64,000 nucleotides of DNA from Lysobacteraceae bacterium (lineage in GTDB: Bacteria; Pseudomonadota; Gammaproteobacteria; Xanthomonadales; Xanthomonadaceae), in assembly GCA_023954075.1 (NCBI GenBank), contig JAMLIV010000015.1:18230-82229 (forward strand), given 5' to 3'. This document shows, one piece after another, positions 17,141 through 28,485 of the stretch. A program made the position numbers and the translations under genes. Position 1 is the stretch's first letter; each line of letters opens with the position of its first letter. The notes beneath the pieces are model-generated. The model was not told where the DNA came from and made no database searches. It saw only the letters and a list, made by a program, of their open reading frames with translations.

Positions 17141-17764
17141 ATGACGCTTGCCTGCGCGCTGCCCGGCCACTCGCCGGCATCGTTCCCCGATCCCGAGTTC
17201 GATCCCGCGGCCGACGCGGATGCCGCGCACGCCGAGATCGTGCTGGCCGGCGGCTGTTTCTGGTGCACCGAAGCGGTCTATCGCCAGCTCGACGGCGTCA
17301 TCGAGGTGGTTTCCGGCTACAGCGGCGGCAGCGCCGAGACGGCCAATTACGAGGCGGTGTGCACCAACACCACCGGCCACGCCGAGGCGATCCGCATCGC
17401 CTACGACCCGCATCGCATCAGCCTGGGGCAGATCCTCAAGGTGTTCTTTTCCGTGGCGCACGACCCCACCCAGCTCAACCGGCAGGGCGGGGACATCGGC
17501 ACGCAGTACCGCTCGGCGGTGTTCTTTGCCGATCAGGCGCAGCGCGAGCTGGCCGAGCGCTACATCGGGCAACTGGACGCTGCGGGGCTTTTCGACGCGC
17601 CCATCGTCACCGCGCTCGAACCGCTGGCTGCGTTCTACCCGGCCGAGGCCCACCATCAGGATTACGCCGCGCTCAATCCCGAGCAGCCCTTCATCCGCGC
17701 CGCCGCGCAGCCCAAGGTGGCCAAGCTGCGCCACGCCTTTCCCGACAAGGTGCGTCCGCAGTGA
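17141..17764 (+). CDS. msrA: Peptide methionine-(S)-S-oxide reductase MsrA
   Basis: MsrA repairs S-epimers of methionine sulfoxide in proteins (207 residues). The catalytic motif GCFWC lies at residues 38-42 (Cys39). The family block VSGYSGGSAETANYEAVCTNTTGHAEAIRIAYDP and the GDIGTQYRSAVFF and EAHHQDY segments are all present. ATG 17141 is taken as the start; a TTG 15 bases upstream in frame is less likely. It opens a three-gene unit with msrB and hslR, each joined by a GTGA overlap, so the genes are coupled. Confidence 0.96.
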   Translation: MTLACALPGHSPASFPDPEFDPAADADAAHAEIVLAGGCFWCTEAVYRQLDGVIEVVSGYSGGSAETANYEAVCTNTTGHAEAIRIAYDPHRISLGQILKVFFSVAHDPTQLNRQGGDIGTQYRSAVFFADQAQRELAERYIGQLDAAGLFDAPIVTALEPLAAFYPAEAHHQDYAALNPEQPFIRAAAQPKVAKLRHAFPDKVRPQ

Positions 17765-18237
17765 GCGCGACGCGCCCGCGATCCGCCTCGGGCTACGACC
17801 TCGTGCCGCTTTCCGGCCGCGAGCGCGAACGCCTCGCGGCGCGCCTGAGCCCGCAGCAGCGCCACGTCCTCCTGGCGCACGGCACCGAGGCACCGTTCTG
17901 CGGCAACCTGCTCGACAACCACCGCAGTGGCCGCTACGCCTGCGCGCTGTGCGGCCTGCCGCTGTTTTCCTCGGCCGACAAGTTCGACTCGGGCACCGGC
18001 TGGCCGAGCTTCTCGCGCCCGGTCGATCCCGGACACCTGAGCGCCCTGCGCGATGTCAGCCACGGCATGGTGCGCATCGAGGTCCGCTGCGCGCGCTGCG
18101 ACGGGCATCTGGGCCACGTCTTCCCGGATGGGCCAGCCCCGACGTTCGAACGCTACTGCCTCAACTCCGAGGCGCTGGAGTTCTTCGACGAGGGTATCGA
18201 GCCGCCGCAGCACGCCGCTGATGGCGAGGTGCCGTGA
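17761..18237 (+). CDS. msrB: Peptide methionine-(R)-S-oxide reductase MsrB
   Basis: MsrB reduces the R-epimer of methionine sulfoxide (158 residues). Visible are the zinc-ligand pairs (CALCG and RCARCDGHLGHVF), the substrate block KFDSGTGWPSFSRP, and the catalytic RYCLNS near residue 134. The GTG start at 17761 overlaps the msrA stop. Having msrA and msrB as separate overlapping genes rather than a fused protein is common in xanthomonads. A thiol reductant is needed but none is encoded nearby. Confidence 0.95.
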   Translation: MSATRPRSASGYDLVPLSGRERERLAARLSPQQRHVLLAHGTEAPFCGNLLDNHRSGRYACALCGLPLFSSADKFDSGTGWPSFSRPVDPGHLSALRDVSHGMVRIEVRCARCDGHLGHVFPDGPAPTFERYCLNSEALEFFDEGIEPPQHAADGEVP

Positions 18238-18623
18238 GCGAAGGCGTGCGCATCGACGTGTGGCTGTGGGCCGCGCGTTTTTTCAAGACCCGGGCGCTGG
18301 CCAAGGAGGCCGTGACGCTTTCGAGGGTGAAGGTCGCCGGCCAGCCCTGCAAGCCCTCGCGCGCGGTGCGCGTGGGCGATGCGCTGAGCATCGAGCGCGC
18401 CGGTGAAACCTGGGAGATCACTGTACTGGGATTGTCCGACGCGCGCGGGCCGGCTTCCGTGGCGCAGCAGCTCTATCGGGAAGACGAGCAGTCGCGCCTC
18501 CATCGCGAGGCGCAGCGCGCGCTGCGCGCCGCCGAGCGCGCCGGCTACCGGCCGCCTGCGCACCGTCCCGACAAGCGCGCCCGCCGCCTGATCCAGGCCC
18601 TGGGCGACCTCGACGCGCAATAA
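18234..18623 (+). CDS. hslR: Heat-shock RNA-binding protein Hsp15 (S4 domain)
   Basis: This 129-residue S4-domain protein corresponds to HslR/Hsp15, which binds free 50S subunits carrying nascent chains and helps rescue stalled ribosomes. The S4 motif is clear: RIDVWLWAARFFKTRALAKEAVTLSRVKVAGQPCKPSRAVRVGD. A basic C-terminal tail (HREAQRALRAAERAGYRPP then KRARRLIQAL) follows. It starts at GTG 18234 overlapping msrB, so it is the third cistron of the msrA-msrB-hslR unit, a mix consistent with stress repair. Confidence 0.93.
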   Translation: MSEGVRIDVWLWAARFFKTRALAKEAVTLSRVKVAGQPCKPSRAVRVGDALSIERAGETWEITVLGLSDARGPASVAQQLYREDEQSRLHREAQRALRAAERAGYRPPAHRPDKRARRLIQALGDLDAQ

Positions 18624-18818
18624 CTGGCGGGGCACTCCGGGCGGGTGTCGATCAGGCTGTGCACCCGCGTTGTCCGAGGCTGCCGCATGACCGACGCGTT
18701 CGCCGGTGCCTCCCGGGGGGGGCTGTGGCAGTGGTTGGCGTTGTGTTAGCGTGCGCTGGCGATTCAGCTGTCGTACACACAGATTCGATTGATCCAACCG
18801 CTTCGGGAGAACTCCTGT

Positions 18819-21800
18819 ATGAGAAGTCACGGCCGCGCGCTTGCCGCCGCGGGTTGTACCCTGCTTGCGCTTGCCGCAGGCATTGGCGCTGCCACTGCAA
18901 AATCCCACAAAGTCATCGCCGCCCCCGGGCAGCTCGACCCGGCCACGCCGGGCGTGAGCCTGTGGCACGACTACGGTGCGTTCGGCCTGTATCGGGTCAG
19001 CGACGAAGCCTTGCGCGGCCTGTCCGGGGAGGCGCGCGCGCGCCTGCGGATCGATCCGGAGATGGACGCGATCCTTTTCGACCGCCATCCGATCAGCACG
19101 ACCGCTGTCCGGGATGTCCCGCCCACGCTCGCGGCCAAGTCCCCGGCCGGTCCGGCGCTGCATCTGGTGCAATTCGTCGGCCCGATCAAGCAGGCCTGGC
19201 TGGATGAGGTCGAGGCGACCGGTGCCCGGCTGGTGCAGTACGTCGCCACCAACGGCTACATGGTGTGGTCCGATGCGGCAAGCCGCGGAAAGCTCGACGG
19301 CCTCGCGGCCGACGGCGACTTCCTCCAGTTCAGCGGCAGCTTCCAGCCCGCCTACAAGCTGGGTGGATCGATCGAGCGCCGCATCCTCGAAGCGACCCGG
19401 CCGGATGAGCTGGTGCCGGTGGTCGTGCAGATGTACAGCCACACCGGCAAGAGTGCGACCCAGCAAGCCGTGGCGAACCTGGCGGTCGAAGTGCAGGCCG
19501 ACTGGTCCCCGATCCTCGCCTTCGAGAACACCCTCATCACCGTTCGCGCCGCGGACCTCCTGACCATCGCTGCGCTGCCCGACGTGGTGTGGGTGGGCGA
19601 GCGCTTCCCGCGCCACAAGATGGACGAGGTGCAGGGCCAGATCCTTGCGGGTGACTTCAACGCCGGAAACACCGGCCCGGCCGCGCCCGGCTACCTGGCC
19701 TGGCTGGACAGTCTGGGCTTCAGCCAGAACCCGGCCGACTATCCCCTCGTCAACGTGACCGACGATGGCGTGGGCAACGGCACCATCGTGAACGGTGCCG
19801 GCGATTCGACCCTGACCCGGTTCCGCGACGGCGTTACCAGCCGCATCGTCTACGCCAACAACTGCACCACCGATGCCCTGGCCGACGGACGCGGCGGCCA
19901 TGGCCATATCAACACCAGCATCATCAGCGGCTATGACCAGCGCGCCGGGCTTCCGTTCACCGACGCGAACGGCTACCTGCGCGGCCAGGGCATCAATCCC
20001 TACGGCCGCACCGGCAACACCAAGATCTTCCGCAATGCGGGCGCCTACGACGTCTCGGTGTGCGGCAATACCGATACGGGGGTAATCAAGAGCGAACAGG
20101 ACAAGGGCGCGGTGATCAGCTCCAACTCCTGGGGCTGCTCGGGCTGCGCCGGCAGCTATGACGACTCCTCGCAGGCCTATGACGTGGGCGTGCGCGACGC
20201 GGACCTGGCCGAGCCGGGCAACCAGCAGATGATCTACCTGTTCGCGGCCGGCAACAGCGGTTCGGGTGCGGGTACGGTCGGCACGCCGGGCAACGGCAAG
20301 AACATGATCACGGTCGGTGCCTCGGAGAACCAGCGCCCGAACGACGAAGGGGGGGGCTGGACGGACGGCTGCGGAGTCGGTGCCACCGGTGCCGACAACG
20401 CCATGGACGTGATCAACTTCTCCAGCCGCGGCCCCGCGCCCGGTTCGCGCGTCAAGCCGGAGATCATCGCGCCCGGCACGCATATCCAGGGCACCGCCAG
20501 CAACGCCACCGGCTATGCCGGCGACAGCGTCTGCGATCAGTACCGCCCGCCCGGCCAGACCGTCTTCGCCGCATCCTCGGGCACCAGCCATTCGACGCCC
20601 GCCGCCGCCGGCGTGGCCTCGCTCTACTACCGCTGGATGCAGACCGAATACGGCCTGAGCACGCCCAGCCCGGCGATGATGAAGGCCTACATGGTCGCGC
20701 ACCCGACCTACCTGACCGGCGTCTCGGGCAACGGCAACCTGCCGACCAACAGCCAAGGCTACGGCATGCCCAACATGCAGCTGGCCTTCGACGACGCGCC
20801 GCGCGCGCTGCTGGACCAGACCCAGATCTTCGGCGCAACCGGCGAAACCTGGACCTGGAACGGTGCCGTAGCCGATCCGGGCAAGCCGGTGCGCATCGTC
20901 ATGACCTACACCGATGCGGCCGGTGCCATCGGCACCAGTCCGCAGGTCAACAACCTGGACCTCCAGGCGACCGTGGGCGGAAGCAGCTACCTGGGCAACG
21001 CGTTCAGCGGCCAGTGGAGCACCACCGGAGGGACGGCCGACAACAAGAACAACTACGAGGCCATCTTTCTGCCGGCCGGTGCATCCGGCGCGATCTCGAT
21101 CACGGTGACGGCGGCCAACGTGGCCGGTGACGGCGTGCCGAACAATGCCACGCCGACCGACCAGGACTTCGCCCTGGTCTGCTACAACTGCGCGCAGAAT
21201 CCCGACTTCACCCAGCAGGTCACGCCGACCAGCCTTTCGGTATGCGCCCCGACGGCGGCGGATTACACGGTGAACATCGGCTCGATCCTGGGCTACAACG
21301 CCCCGGTGACGCTGGCCGTGAGCGGCAACCCGGCGGGCACGACGGCGAGCTTCAGCGCCAACCCGGTGACGCCGGTGGGCACGAGCACGCTGAGCATCGG
21401 CAACACCGGCGCGGCGGCGGCGGGCAGCTACACGCTGGATGTCACCGGCGACGCGGGCAGCGGCCCGAAGACCACGAGCGTGGGCCTGAACCTGTTCAGC
21501 GCGGTACCTTCGGCGGGCACGCTGACATCCCCGTCCAACGGCGCGCTGAACGTGCCGGCGCTGCCGACGTTCAGCTGGAGCGCGGTGGCGCAGGCGGCCG
21601 GCTACGACATCGAGGTGGCCACCGATGCGGCGTTCAGCAACGTCGTGGCCTCGGCCAGCGGGGTGAGCGGTACCAGCTGGACGCCTGGCACGGCGCTCAA
21701 CACCAGCAGCACCTATTACTGGCGAGTGCGGGCCGGCAACACCTGCGGCAGCGGCGGCTGGTCGTCGGCATCGAGCTTCACCACGGTGGCGGCCCCGGGC

Positions 21801-23543
21801 GATTGCGGCCCGGGCACGGTGGCCAACGTGCTGGTGACCGAGACCTTCGAAGGCGGGCTGGGCGGGTGGACGACGCCGGCGGGTACGGGCGCCAACACCT
21901 GGGCGATCTCGACCGCCAACCCGAACGCCGGCGCGCAACACGTGCGCGGCGTGAACACGGGTTCGATCACCGACCAGCGCCTGGTGTCTCCGCCGGTGAG
22001 CCTGCCGACGGGCGAGAACCCGGTGGTACTGAAGTTCGACCACGTGCCGAACCTGGAGAACAACGGCACCGCGGGCTGCTACGACGGCGGCATCCTGGAG
22101 GTGAGCAGCAACGGTGGTTCGAGCTGGACCCAGGTGCCGAACGCGAACCTGCTGGTGGGCCCGTACGTGGGCGCGATATCGGGCAGCTTCAGCAACCCGC
22201 TGGCGGGCCTGCAGGCCTGGTGCAGCGCGACCACGACGACCTACCGGCAGACCATCGCGGACGTGAGCAGCTATGCCGGCCAGACGGTGCAGTTCCGCTG
22301 GCGGATCGGCACGGACAGCTCGGTGAGCCGTCCGGGCTGGGACGTGGACAACGTGAGCGTGCAGAGCTGCCAGGCCTCGGGCGGCATCCCGAACGCGAAC
22401 GTGAGCCCGGCCTCGCTGTCGAGCACGCAGGCACCTGATGCCATCACCACGCAGACGCTGGACGTGGGCAACACGGGAACGGCGGACCTCCACTGGTCGA
22501 TCGCCGAGGAAAACGCCCCGCGGCTTCCGCGGATGCCTGCCTTCGTCCCGTCGGCGCAGCCGGCGAGCGAGGTGGTGGGCGCGGATGCGCCGGCGGCGGC
22601 CGCGACCGGACGCTTGGCGACGGGTGCCTGGCTGGCCCCGCTGGCCACGCTGCACGACAACGGCCCGCTGGTGACCAATCCGGGCGGTGGCGCGGGTGGC
22701 GCGGACGTGAGCGCGCTGCAGTTGACCAACACCAGCCTTGGCTCCAACGTCAGTCAGGCCGGTCCGTTCCGTCTGGCCGACGACTTCACGGTACCGGCGG
22801 GCGGCTGGACGATCGACACGCTGACCTTCTTCGCCTATCAGACCGGCTCGACCACGGCCTCGACGATCACGGGCGTGAACCTGCGGATCTGGGACGGCGT
22901 GCCGGGCGCGGCGGGCAGCAACATCGTGTTCGGCGACGACAGCAGCAACCGTCTGGCGAGCACGGCCTTCACCAACGTCTACCGCACCAGCGGGACGGAT
23001 CTGGGCAATACCCAGCGCCCGGTGATGGCGGTGGTGGCGACGGTGGGCACGAGCCTTGCGGCGGGCACGTACTGGGTGGATTGGCAGCTGAGCGGCTCGC
23101 TGGCCTCGGGCCCGTGGGCCCCTGCGGTGACGCTGGTTGGGCAGACCAATGCGCCGGGTGCCAACGCAATGCAGTACGTCGGATCGAGCAGCACCTGGCA
23201 GGCGGCGATGGATTCGGGCTCGACGACCCCGCAGGACTTCCCGTTCGTGGTGGAAGGCACGGCGGGCGGGGTGACGCCGCCGGCGTGCTCCGCGCCCTCG
23301 GACATTCCGTGGCTGACGGTATCGCCGGCGAGCGGAACGACGATCGCCGGCGGCAGCTCGGCGGTGACGGTGACGTTCGACGCGACCGGCCTCGCGGTGG
23401 GGAGCTATGCGGGCAACCTGTGCGTGACGAGCAATGACCCGGACGCGGGTCCGGGCAACGGCACCGCGCTGGTGGTGGTGCCGGTGTCGCTGACGGTGGA
23501 CGCGCCGCTGCCGCCGGAGATCTTCTCCGACGGGTTCGAGTAA
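18819..23543 (+). CDS. Secreted subtilisin-family (S8) serine protease 1, multi-domain, DGFE tag
   Basis: This predicted secreted protease has 1574 residues. The signal peptide is [27 protein letters not shown]; start at ATG 18819 follows GGGAG. A prosequence (about 30-290) contains [22 protein letters not shown]. The S8 domain carries Asp315/316 (VTDDG), His361 (GGHGHINTS, an unusual His context) and Ser590 ([13 protein letters not shown]). A P-domain-like beta region follows ([26 protein letters not shown]). From about residue 768 on there are Ig/Fn3-like modules ([21 protein letters not shown]), a jelly-roll-like module ([12 protein letters not shown]) and BACON-like strands ([17 protein letters not shown]). 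It ends [10 protein letters not shown]. Residues from about 800 on are almost identical to protease 2. Confidence 0.9.
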   Translation: MRSHGRALAAAGCTLLALAAGIGAATAKSHKVIAAPGQLDPATPGVSLWHDYGAFGLYRVSDEALRGLSGEARARLRIDPEMDAILFDRHPISTTAVRDVPPTLAAKSPAGPALHLVQFVGPIKQAWLDEVEATGARLVQYVATNGYMVWSDAASRGKLDGLAADGDFLQFSGSFQPAYKLGGSIERRILEATRPDELVPVVVQMYSHTGKSATQQAVANLAVEVQADWSPILAFENTLITVRAADLLTIAALPDVVWVGERFPRHKMDEVQGQILAGDFNAGNTGPAAPGYLAWLDSLGFSQNPADYPLVNVTDDGVGNGTIVNGAGDSTLTRFRDGVTSRIVYANNCTTDALADGRGGHGHINTSIISGYDQRAGLPFTDANGYLRGQGINPYGRTGNTKIFRNAGAYDVSVCGNTDTGVIKSEQDKGAVISSNSWGCSGCAGSYDDSSQAYDVGVRDADLAEPGNQQMIYLFAAGNSGSGAGTVGTPGNGKNMITVGASENQRPNDEGGGWTDGCGVGATGADNAMDVINFSSRGPAPGSRVKPEIIAPGTHIQGTASNATGYAGDSVCDQYRPPGQTVFAASSGTSHSTPAAAGVASLYYRWMQTEYGLSTPSPAMMKAYMVAHPTYLTGVSGNGNLPTNSQGYGMPNMQLAFDDAPRALLDQTQIFGATGETWTWNGAVADPGKPVRIVMTYTDAAGAIGTSPQVNNLDLQATVGGSSYLGNAFSGQWSTTGGTADNKNNYEAIFLPAGASGAISITVTAANVAGDGVPNNATPTDQDFALVCYNCAQNPDFTQQVTPTSLSVCAPTAADYTVNIGSILGYNAPVTLAVSGNPAGTTASFSANPVTPVGTSTLSIGNTGAAAAGSYTLDVTGDAGSGPKTTSVGLNLFSAVPSAGTLTSPSNGALNVPALPTFSWSAVAQAAGYDIEVATDAAFSNVVASASGVSGTSWTPGTALNTSSTYYWRVRAGNTCGSGGWSSASSFTTVAAPGDCGPGTVANVLVTETFEGGLGGWTTPAGTGANTWAISTANPNAGAQHVRGVNTGSITDQRLVSPPVSLPTGENPVVLKFDHVPNLENNGTAGCYDGGILEVSSNGGSSWTQVPNANLLVGPYVGAISGSFSNPLAGLQAWCSATTTTYRQTIADVSSYAGQTVQFRWRIGTDSSVSRPGWDVDNVSVQSCQASGGIPNANVSPASLSSTQAPDAITTQTLDVGNTGTADLHWSIAEENAPRLPRMPAFVPSAQPASEVVGADAPAAAATGRLATGAWLAPLATLHDNGPLVTNPGGGAGGADVSALQLTNTSLGSNVSQAGPFRLADDFTVPAGGWTIDTLTFFAYQTGSTTASTITGVNLRIWDGVPGAAGSNIVFGDDSSNRLASTAFTNVYRTSGTDLGNTQRPVMAVVATVGTSLAAGTYWVDWQLSGSLASGPWAPAVTLVGQTNAPGANAMQYVGSSSTWQAAMDSGSTTPQDFPFVVEGTAGGVTPPACSAPSDIPWLTVSPASGTTIAGGSSAVTVTFDATGLAVGSYAGNLCVTSNDPDAGPGNGTALVVVPVSLTVDAPLPPEIFSDGFE

Positions 23544-23595
23544 GGCGCACCTCCCGCGCACCTGCGTCGCCGCTGAATCGGGCGGCGCAGGTGGG
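21121..23595 (+). repeat. Long direct repeat, copy 1 (protease C-terminal module)
   Basis: This stretch is repeated at 26063-28537 at a constant offset of 4942 bases with no indel seen. Outside a short divergent patch (about 21193-21211) I saw only single-base differences, for example at 21170, 21246, 21298, 23381 and 23578. The repeat runs past the stop codon into the downstream hairpin and ends abruptly about 50 bases after the stop. Comparison was by eye. Confidence 0.93.
23559..23593 (+). terminator. Hairpin directly after protease 1
   Basis: A 13-bp stem (CACCTGCGTCGCC with GGCGGCGCAGGTG, one G-T pair) with a nine-base loop lies 16 bases after the stop. It is followed by a G-rich run rather than T, so it may stabilise the mRNA end. 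An identical element follows protease 2 at 28501-28535. Confidence 0.6.
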
Positions 23596-23660
23596 GGCGG
23601 GGGTGGTGGGGAGACGTCGAACGCTTCGCCGTCTCCAGCCACCAGCGTGCGACGGATTGA

Positions 23661-23695
23661 ACGAAGGGCCTCCCCGGCGGGAGGCCCTTCGTTTT
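23661..23695 (+). terminator. Intrinsic terminator after protease 1
   Basis: The 14-base arms ACGAAGGGCCTCCC and GGGAGGCCCTTCGT flank a CGGC loop and run into TTTT, a classical intrinsic terminator. It separates protease 1 from protease 2, so the second protease should have its own promoter in 23696-23810. That stretch includes a notably A-rich patch (CAAAAAAAATGG, about 23744). Confidence 0.85.
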
Positions 23696-23826
23696 CCGGA
23701 TGTGGGCCGGTGCCTGACGCGCGCCTTCCTGACTTCTTTCCCATGCAAAAAAAATGGTACGCTCGATGCACTTTGGCCCGGATCGACGGGTCATTCGTAC
23801 GCATCACACTCATGGGGAGTTTGAAG

Positions 23827-26800
23827 ATGAAGGCATTTAGAACGGCGCCGTTGAGCGCCGCCGTCGCACTGCTCGTGTTCGGAAGCGGGGTCGGGCCGGC
23901 TGCCGCGCAGCCCGGATGGCAGCCAACGCAGCAGCCGTTTGAGGCGAATGCCACTTCCGCACCCGGCGCGAGTCGCTTCGTTCGCGTGCCGGCGGCCGGC
24001 GTGAATTCGCTCAACCTGCTGTCGCTGTCGCCGCGTTTCGAGGCCGACTACGGCAGCTTCCGCTGGCTGGAGCTTGGTGCGGCCGACTATCTGCGCATCG
24101 CCGCCTCGGGCGGCGGCTTCGAGGAAGACAGGGAGGCCGGCCAAATCCAGATCAACCGTTTCCGCTTCGATCCGCTCGTGGACGGCGCGCCGCCGGCCGG
24201 ATCGGCCGGCGAATCCGATGGCGCAGGCCCCGGGTTCCATCTGGTGCAGTTCCGCGGCCCGGTGAAGGCCGGCTGGCTGGCCGATCTGGAAGCGGCCGGG
24301 CTCGATCCGCTGCAGTACTACCCGCACAACGCCTATCTGGTCTGGGGTGAGCCGCAGGCCTTGGCGCGTGCCGAGAGCCTGTCGTTCGTGCGCTGGCAGG
24401 GGCGCGTGCAACCGGCCTACAAGCCGTCGCAGAGCCTCGATGGCCGAGCCGGCATGATTCACAACGTCGATGTGATGTTCTACGACGAGAAGCAGGTCGA
24501 ATCGACCCTGGCCTCGATCGAGAAGGCCGGTGGCCGCGTGCTGCAGCACTATCCGTCGCAGCCGGACCGCAAGTTCTTCAACGCCATCGTCGAAATGCCG
24601 GTCGACGCCATCGACGCGGTCGCGGCGATCGACAACGTGCTGTGGCTGGGCTACCAGGATGCACGGCCGATTCTCGACGATGAAATGTCGGCTCAGATCC
24701 AGGCCGGCAACCACCCGGGCGGCGTGCCGGTCGTGGGTTACGAGAACCATCTGGTGAACCTCGGCTTCGACGGTTCCGGCGTGACCTGGGCCATCACCGA
24801 TACCGGCATCGACTACGACCACCCCGATCTGATCGGGCGCATCGTGGGCGGCTACAGCTTCCCCGGTGCCTGCAATCCGGCGGGCCAGCCCGGCTCCGAC
24901 TGCTCCGGCGGCGGCCACGGCACCCACGTCGCCGGCATCGTCGCGGGCGATGCGAGCCTGGGCCTGACCGATGCCAACGGGTTCCTATACGGCCTGGGCG
25001 TGGCACCCGGTGCCGGCCTGTACGCGATGAACTCGCTGTCCGCCTCGGCCTGGCCGCCTTCGGGCGGCTGGCAGGAGCACTCCAAGCGCGCGGTGCTGGG
25101 TGGAGCCATCGGCACCAACAATTCCTGGACCACCGGCGAAGGCACCAACCACGGCTATCAGGCGTCCGAGCGCACCCATGACATCATGGCGCGCGATGGC
25201 GACTTCGATACCGCCGGCGTGGCCGAGCCCTTCATCCAAGTGTTCTCGGCGGGCAACTCCGGGACCAGCGGCCTGACCGCGCCCAAGGAAGCCAAGAACG
25301 TCATCGTCACCGCCTCGTCGCGCAACTACCGGGTCGGCAGCGTCGAGGACATCTCGAGCTTCTCCTCGCGCGGCCCGGCGGCGGACGGGCGGCAGGTGCC
25401 GACGATAGCGGCACCCGGCGAGCAGATCGCCTCGGCGCGCAACGATACCGGCGGCAGCTGCACCGGCAGCGGCTCCGACATCGGTGGCACCGGCAGCCCG
25501 GCACGCTATTCCTACTGTTCGGGCACCAGCATGGCGTCGCCGCACGCGGCCGGCGCGGTGGTGCTGCTGACCGAATGGTGGCGCAGCGTCAATGCCGGTG
25601 CCACGCCGAGCCCGGCCATGGCCAAGGCGCTGCTGGTCAACAACGCGATCGACATGGCCGGCAACACCTCGGCGCGCTGGAACACCATGGAAGGCTGGGG
25701 GCGGATCAACGTCAGCAACATCATCCAGCCGGGCGTCGCGGCGGAGTACTGGGACCAGACCCAGCTCCTCACCGCGACCGGCCAGACGCACCAGATCACT
25801 TTGGGCGTTGCTGATCCCGGCAAGCCGGTCAAGGTCACCCTGGCCTGGACCGATGCCCCGGGTGCGGCGGGCGCCAACCCGGCGCTGGTCAACAACCTGG
25901 ATCTGTCGGTAGTCGATGGTGCCAGCACCTACCGGGGCAACGTGTTCACCGGCGGCTGGTCATCGACCGGCGGCACGGCGGACACCCGCAACAATCTGGA
26001 AAACGTCTTCATCCAGAACCCGAGCGGCGGCGCGCTGACGATCACGATCAGCGCCACGGCACTGGCCGGTGACGGCGTGCCGAACAATGCCACGCCGACC
26101 GACCAGGACTTTGCCCTGGTCTGCACCAATTGCGCGCTGTCGGCCGACTTCACCCAGCAGGTCACGCCGACCAGCCTTTCGGTATGCACCCCGACGGCGG
26201 CGGATTACACGGTGAACATCGGCTCGATCCTGGGCTACACCGCCCCGGTGACGCTGGCCGTGAGCGGCAACCCGGCGGGCACGACGGCGAGCTTCAGCGC
26301 CAACCCGGTGACGCCGGTGGGCACGAGCACGCTGAGCATCGGCAACACCGGCGCGGCGGCGGCGGGCAGCTACACGCTGGATGTCACCGGCGACGCGGGC
26401 AGCGGCCCGAAGACCACGAGCGTGGGCCTGAACCTGTTCAGCGCGGTACCTTCGGCGGGCACGCTGACATCCCCGTCCAACGGCGCGCTGAACGTGCCGG
26501 CGCTGCCGACGTTCAGCTGGAGCGCGGTGGCGCAGGCGGCCGGCTACGACATCGAGGTGGCCACCGATGCGGCGTTCAGCAACGTCGTGGCCTCGGCCAG
26601 CGGGGTGAGCGGTACCAGCTGGACGCCTGGCACGGCGCTCAACACCAGCAGCACCTATTACTGGCGAGTGCGGGCCGGCAACACCTGCGGCAGCGGCGGC
26701 TGGTCGTCGGCATCGAGCTTCACCACGGTGGCGGCCCCGGGCGATTGCGGCCCGGGCACGGTGGCCAACGTGCTGGTGACCGAGACCTTCGAAGGCGGGC

Positions 26801-28485
26801 TGGGCGGGTGGACGACGCCGGCGGGTACGGGCGCCAACACCTGGGCGATCTCGACCGCCAACCCGAACGCCGGCGCGCAACACGTGCGCGGCGTGAACAC
26901 GGGTTCGATCACCGACCAGCGCCTGGTGTCTCCGCCGGTGAGCCTGCCGACGGGCGAGAACCCGGTGGTACTGAAGTTCGACCACGTGCCGAACCTGGAG
27001 AACAACGGCACCGCGGGCTGCTACGACGGCGGCATCCTGGAGGTGAGCAGCAACGGTGGTTCGAGCTGGACCCAGGTGCCGAACGCGAACCTGCTGGTGG
27101 GCCCGTACGTGGGCGCGATATCGGGCAGCTTCAGCAACCCGCTGGCGGGCCTGCAGGCCTGGTGCAGCGCGACCACGACGACCTACCGGCAGACCATCGC
27201 GGACGTGAGCAGCTATGCCGGCCAGACGGTGCAGTTCCGCTGGCGGATCGGCACGGACAGCTCGGTGAGCCGTCCGGGCTGGGACGTGGACAACGTGAGC
27301 GTGCAGAGCTGCCAGGCCTCGGGCGGCATCCCGAACGCGAACGTGAGCCCGGCCTCGCTGTCGAGCACGCAGGCACCTGATGCCATCACCACGCAGACGC
27401 TGGACGTGGGCAACACGGGAACGGCGGACCTCCACTGGTCGATCGCCGAGGAAAACGCCCCGCGGCTTCCGCGGATGCCTGCCTTCGTCCCGTCGGCGCA
27501 GCCGGCGAGCGAGGTGGTGGGCGCGGATGCGCCGGCGGCGGCCGCGACCGGACGCTTGGCGACGGGTGCCTGGCTGGCCCCGCTGGCCACGCTGCACGAC
27601 AACGGCCCGCTGGTGACCAATCCGGGCGGTGGCGCGGGTGGCGCGGACGTGAGCGCGCTGCAGTTGACCAACACCAGCCTTGGCTCCAACGTCAGTCAGG
27701 CCGGTCCGTTCCGTCTGGCCGACGACTTCACGGTACCGGCGGGCGGCTGGACGATCGACACGCTGACCTTCTTCGCCTATCAGACCGGCTCGACCACGGC
27801 CTCGACGATCACGGGCGTGAACCTGCGGATCTGGGACGGCGTGCCGGGCGCGGCGGGCAGCAACATCGTGTTCGGCGACGACAGCAGCAACCGTCTGGCG
27901 AGCACGGCCTTCACCAACGTCTACCGCACCAGCGGGACGGATCTGGGCAATACCCAGCGCCCGGTGATGGCGGTGGTGGCGACGGTGGGCACGAGCCTTG
28001 CGGCGGGCACGTACTGGGTGGATTGGCAGCTGAGCGGCTCGCTGGCCTCGGGCCCGTGGGCCCCTGCGGTGACGCTGGTTGGGCAGACCAATGCGCCGGG
28101 TGCCAACGCAATGCAGTACGTCGGATCGAGCAGCACCTGGCAGGCGGCGATGGATTCGGGCTCGACGACCCCGCAGGACTTCCCGTTCGTGGTGGAAGGC
28201 ACGGCGGGCGGGGTGACGCCGCCGGCGTGCTCCGCGCCCTCGGACATTCCGTGGCTGACGGTATCGCCGGCGAGCGGAACGACGATCGCCGGCGGCAGCT
28301 CGGCGGTGACGGTGACGTTCGATGCGACCGGCCTCGCGGTGGGGAGCTATGCGGGCAACCTGTGCGTGACGAGCAATGACCCGGACGCGGGTCCGGGCAA
28401 CGGCACCGCGCTGGTGGTGGTGCCGGTGTCGCTGACGGTGGACGCGCCGCTGCCGCCGGAGATCTTCTCCGACGGGTTCGAGTAA
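23827..28485 (+). CDS. Secreted subtilisin-family (S8) serine protease 2, multi-domain, DGFE tag
   Basis: This paralogue of protease 1 has 1552 residues and a typical subtilisin core. The signal peptide is [32 protein letters not shown] lies eight bases before ATG 23827 (ATG 23812 is an alternative). The prosequence contains [22 protein letters not shown], matching the other protease. The triad is Asp325 ([12 protein letters not shown]), His364 ([11 protein letters not shown]) and Ser568 ([13 protein letters not shown]). A P-domain-like segment ([26 protein letters not shown]) follows. From about residue 780 it is almost residue-for-residue the same as protease 1, with Fn3-like, jelly-roll-like and BACON-like modules and the end [10 protein letters not shown]. 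Extracellular or surface proteolysis is the likely role; anchoring is unknown. Confidence 0.92.
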   Translation: MKAFRTAPLSAAVALLVFGSGVGPAAAQPGWQPTQQPFEANATSAPGASRFVRVPAAGVNSLNLLSLSPRFEADYGSFRWLELGAADYLRIAASGGGFEEDREAGQIQINRFRFDPLVDGAPPAGSAGESDGAGPGFHLVQFRGPVKAGWLADLEAAGLDPLQYYPHNAYLVWGEPQALARAESLSFVRWQGRVQPAYKPSQSLDGRAGMIHNVDVMFYDEKQVESTLASIEKAGGRVLQHYPSQPDRKFFNAIVEMPVDAIDAVAAIDNVLWLGYQDARPILDDEMSAQIQAGNHPGGVPVVGYENHLVNLGFDGSGVTWAITDTGIDYDHPDLIGRIVGGYSFPGACNPAGQPGSDCSGGGHGTHVAGIVAGDASLGLTDANGFLYGLGVAPGAGLYAMNSLSASAWPPSGGWQEHSKRAVLGGAIGTNNSWTTGEGTNHGYQASERTHDIMARDGDFDTAGVAEPFIQVFSAGNSGTSGLTAPKEAKNVIVTASSRNYRVGSVEDISSFSSRGPAADGRQVPTIAAPGEQIASARNDTGGSCTGSGSDIGGTGSPARYSYCSGTSMASPHAAGAVVLLTEWWRSVNAGATPSPAMAKALLVNNAIDMAGNTSARWNTMEGWGRINVSNIIQPGVAAEYWDQTQLLTATGQTHQITLGVADPGKPVKVTLAWTDAPGAAGANPALVNNLDLSVVDGASTYRGNVFTGGWSSTGGTADTRNNLENVFIQNPSGGALTITISATALAGDGVPNNATPTDQDFALVCTNCALSADFTQQVTPTSLSVCTPTAADYTVNIGSILGYTAPVTLAVSGNPAGTTASFSANPVTPVGTSTLSIGNTGAAAAGSYTLDVTGDAGSGPKTTSVGLNLFSAVPSAGTLTSPSNGALNVPALPTFSWSAVAQAAGYDIEVATDAAFSNVVASASGVSGTSWTPGTALNTSSTYYWRVRAGNTCGSGGWSSASSFTTVAAPGDCGPGTVANVLVTETFEGGLGGWTTPAGTGANTWAISTANPNAGAQHVRGVNTGSITDQRLVSPPVSLPTGENPVVLKFDHVPNLENNGTAGCYDGGILEVSSNGGSSWTQVPNANLLVGPYVGAISGSFSNPLAGLQAWCSATTTTYRQTIADVSSYAGQTVQFRWRIGTDSSVSRPGWDVDNVSVQSCQASGGIPNANVSPASLSSTQAPDAITTQTLDVGNTGTADLHWSIAEENAPRLPRMPAFVPSAQPASEVVGADAPAAAATGRLATGAWLAPLATLHDNGPLVTNPGGGAGGADVSALQLTNTSLGSNVSQAGPFRLADDFTVPAGGWTIDTLTFFAYQTGSTTASTITGVNLRIWDGVPGAAGSNIVFGDDSSNRLASTAFTNVYRTSGTDLGNTQRPVMAVVATVGTSLAAGTYWVDWQLSGSLASGPWAPAVTLVGQTNAPGANAMQYVGSSSTWQAAMDSGSTTPQDFPFVVEGTAGGVTPPACSAPSDIPWLTVSPASGTTIAGGSSAVTVTFDATGLAVGSYAGNLCVTSNDPDAGPGNGTALVVVPVSLTVDAPLPPEIFSDGFE

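Noticed and set aside
18153..24014. A 1953-residue open frame on the minus strand across msrB, hslR and protease 1
   Set aside because: It is the antisense of well-supported genes; its translation is Arg/His/Ala-rich and low in complexity, a result of high GC third positions. The strongly coding plus-strand proteins overlap it throughout.
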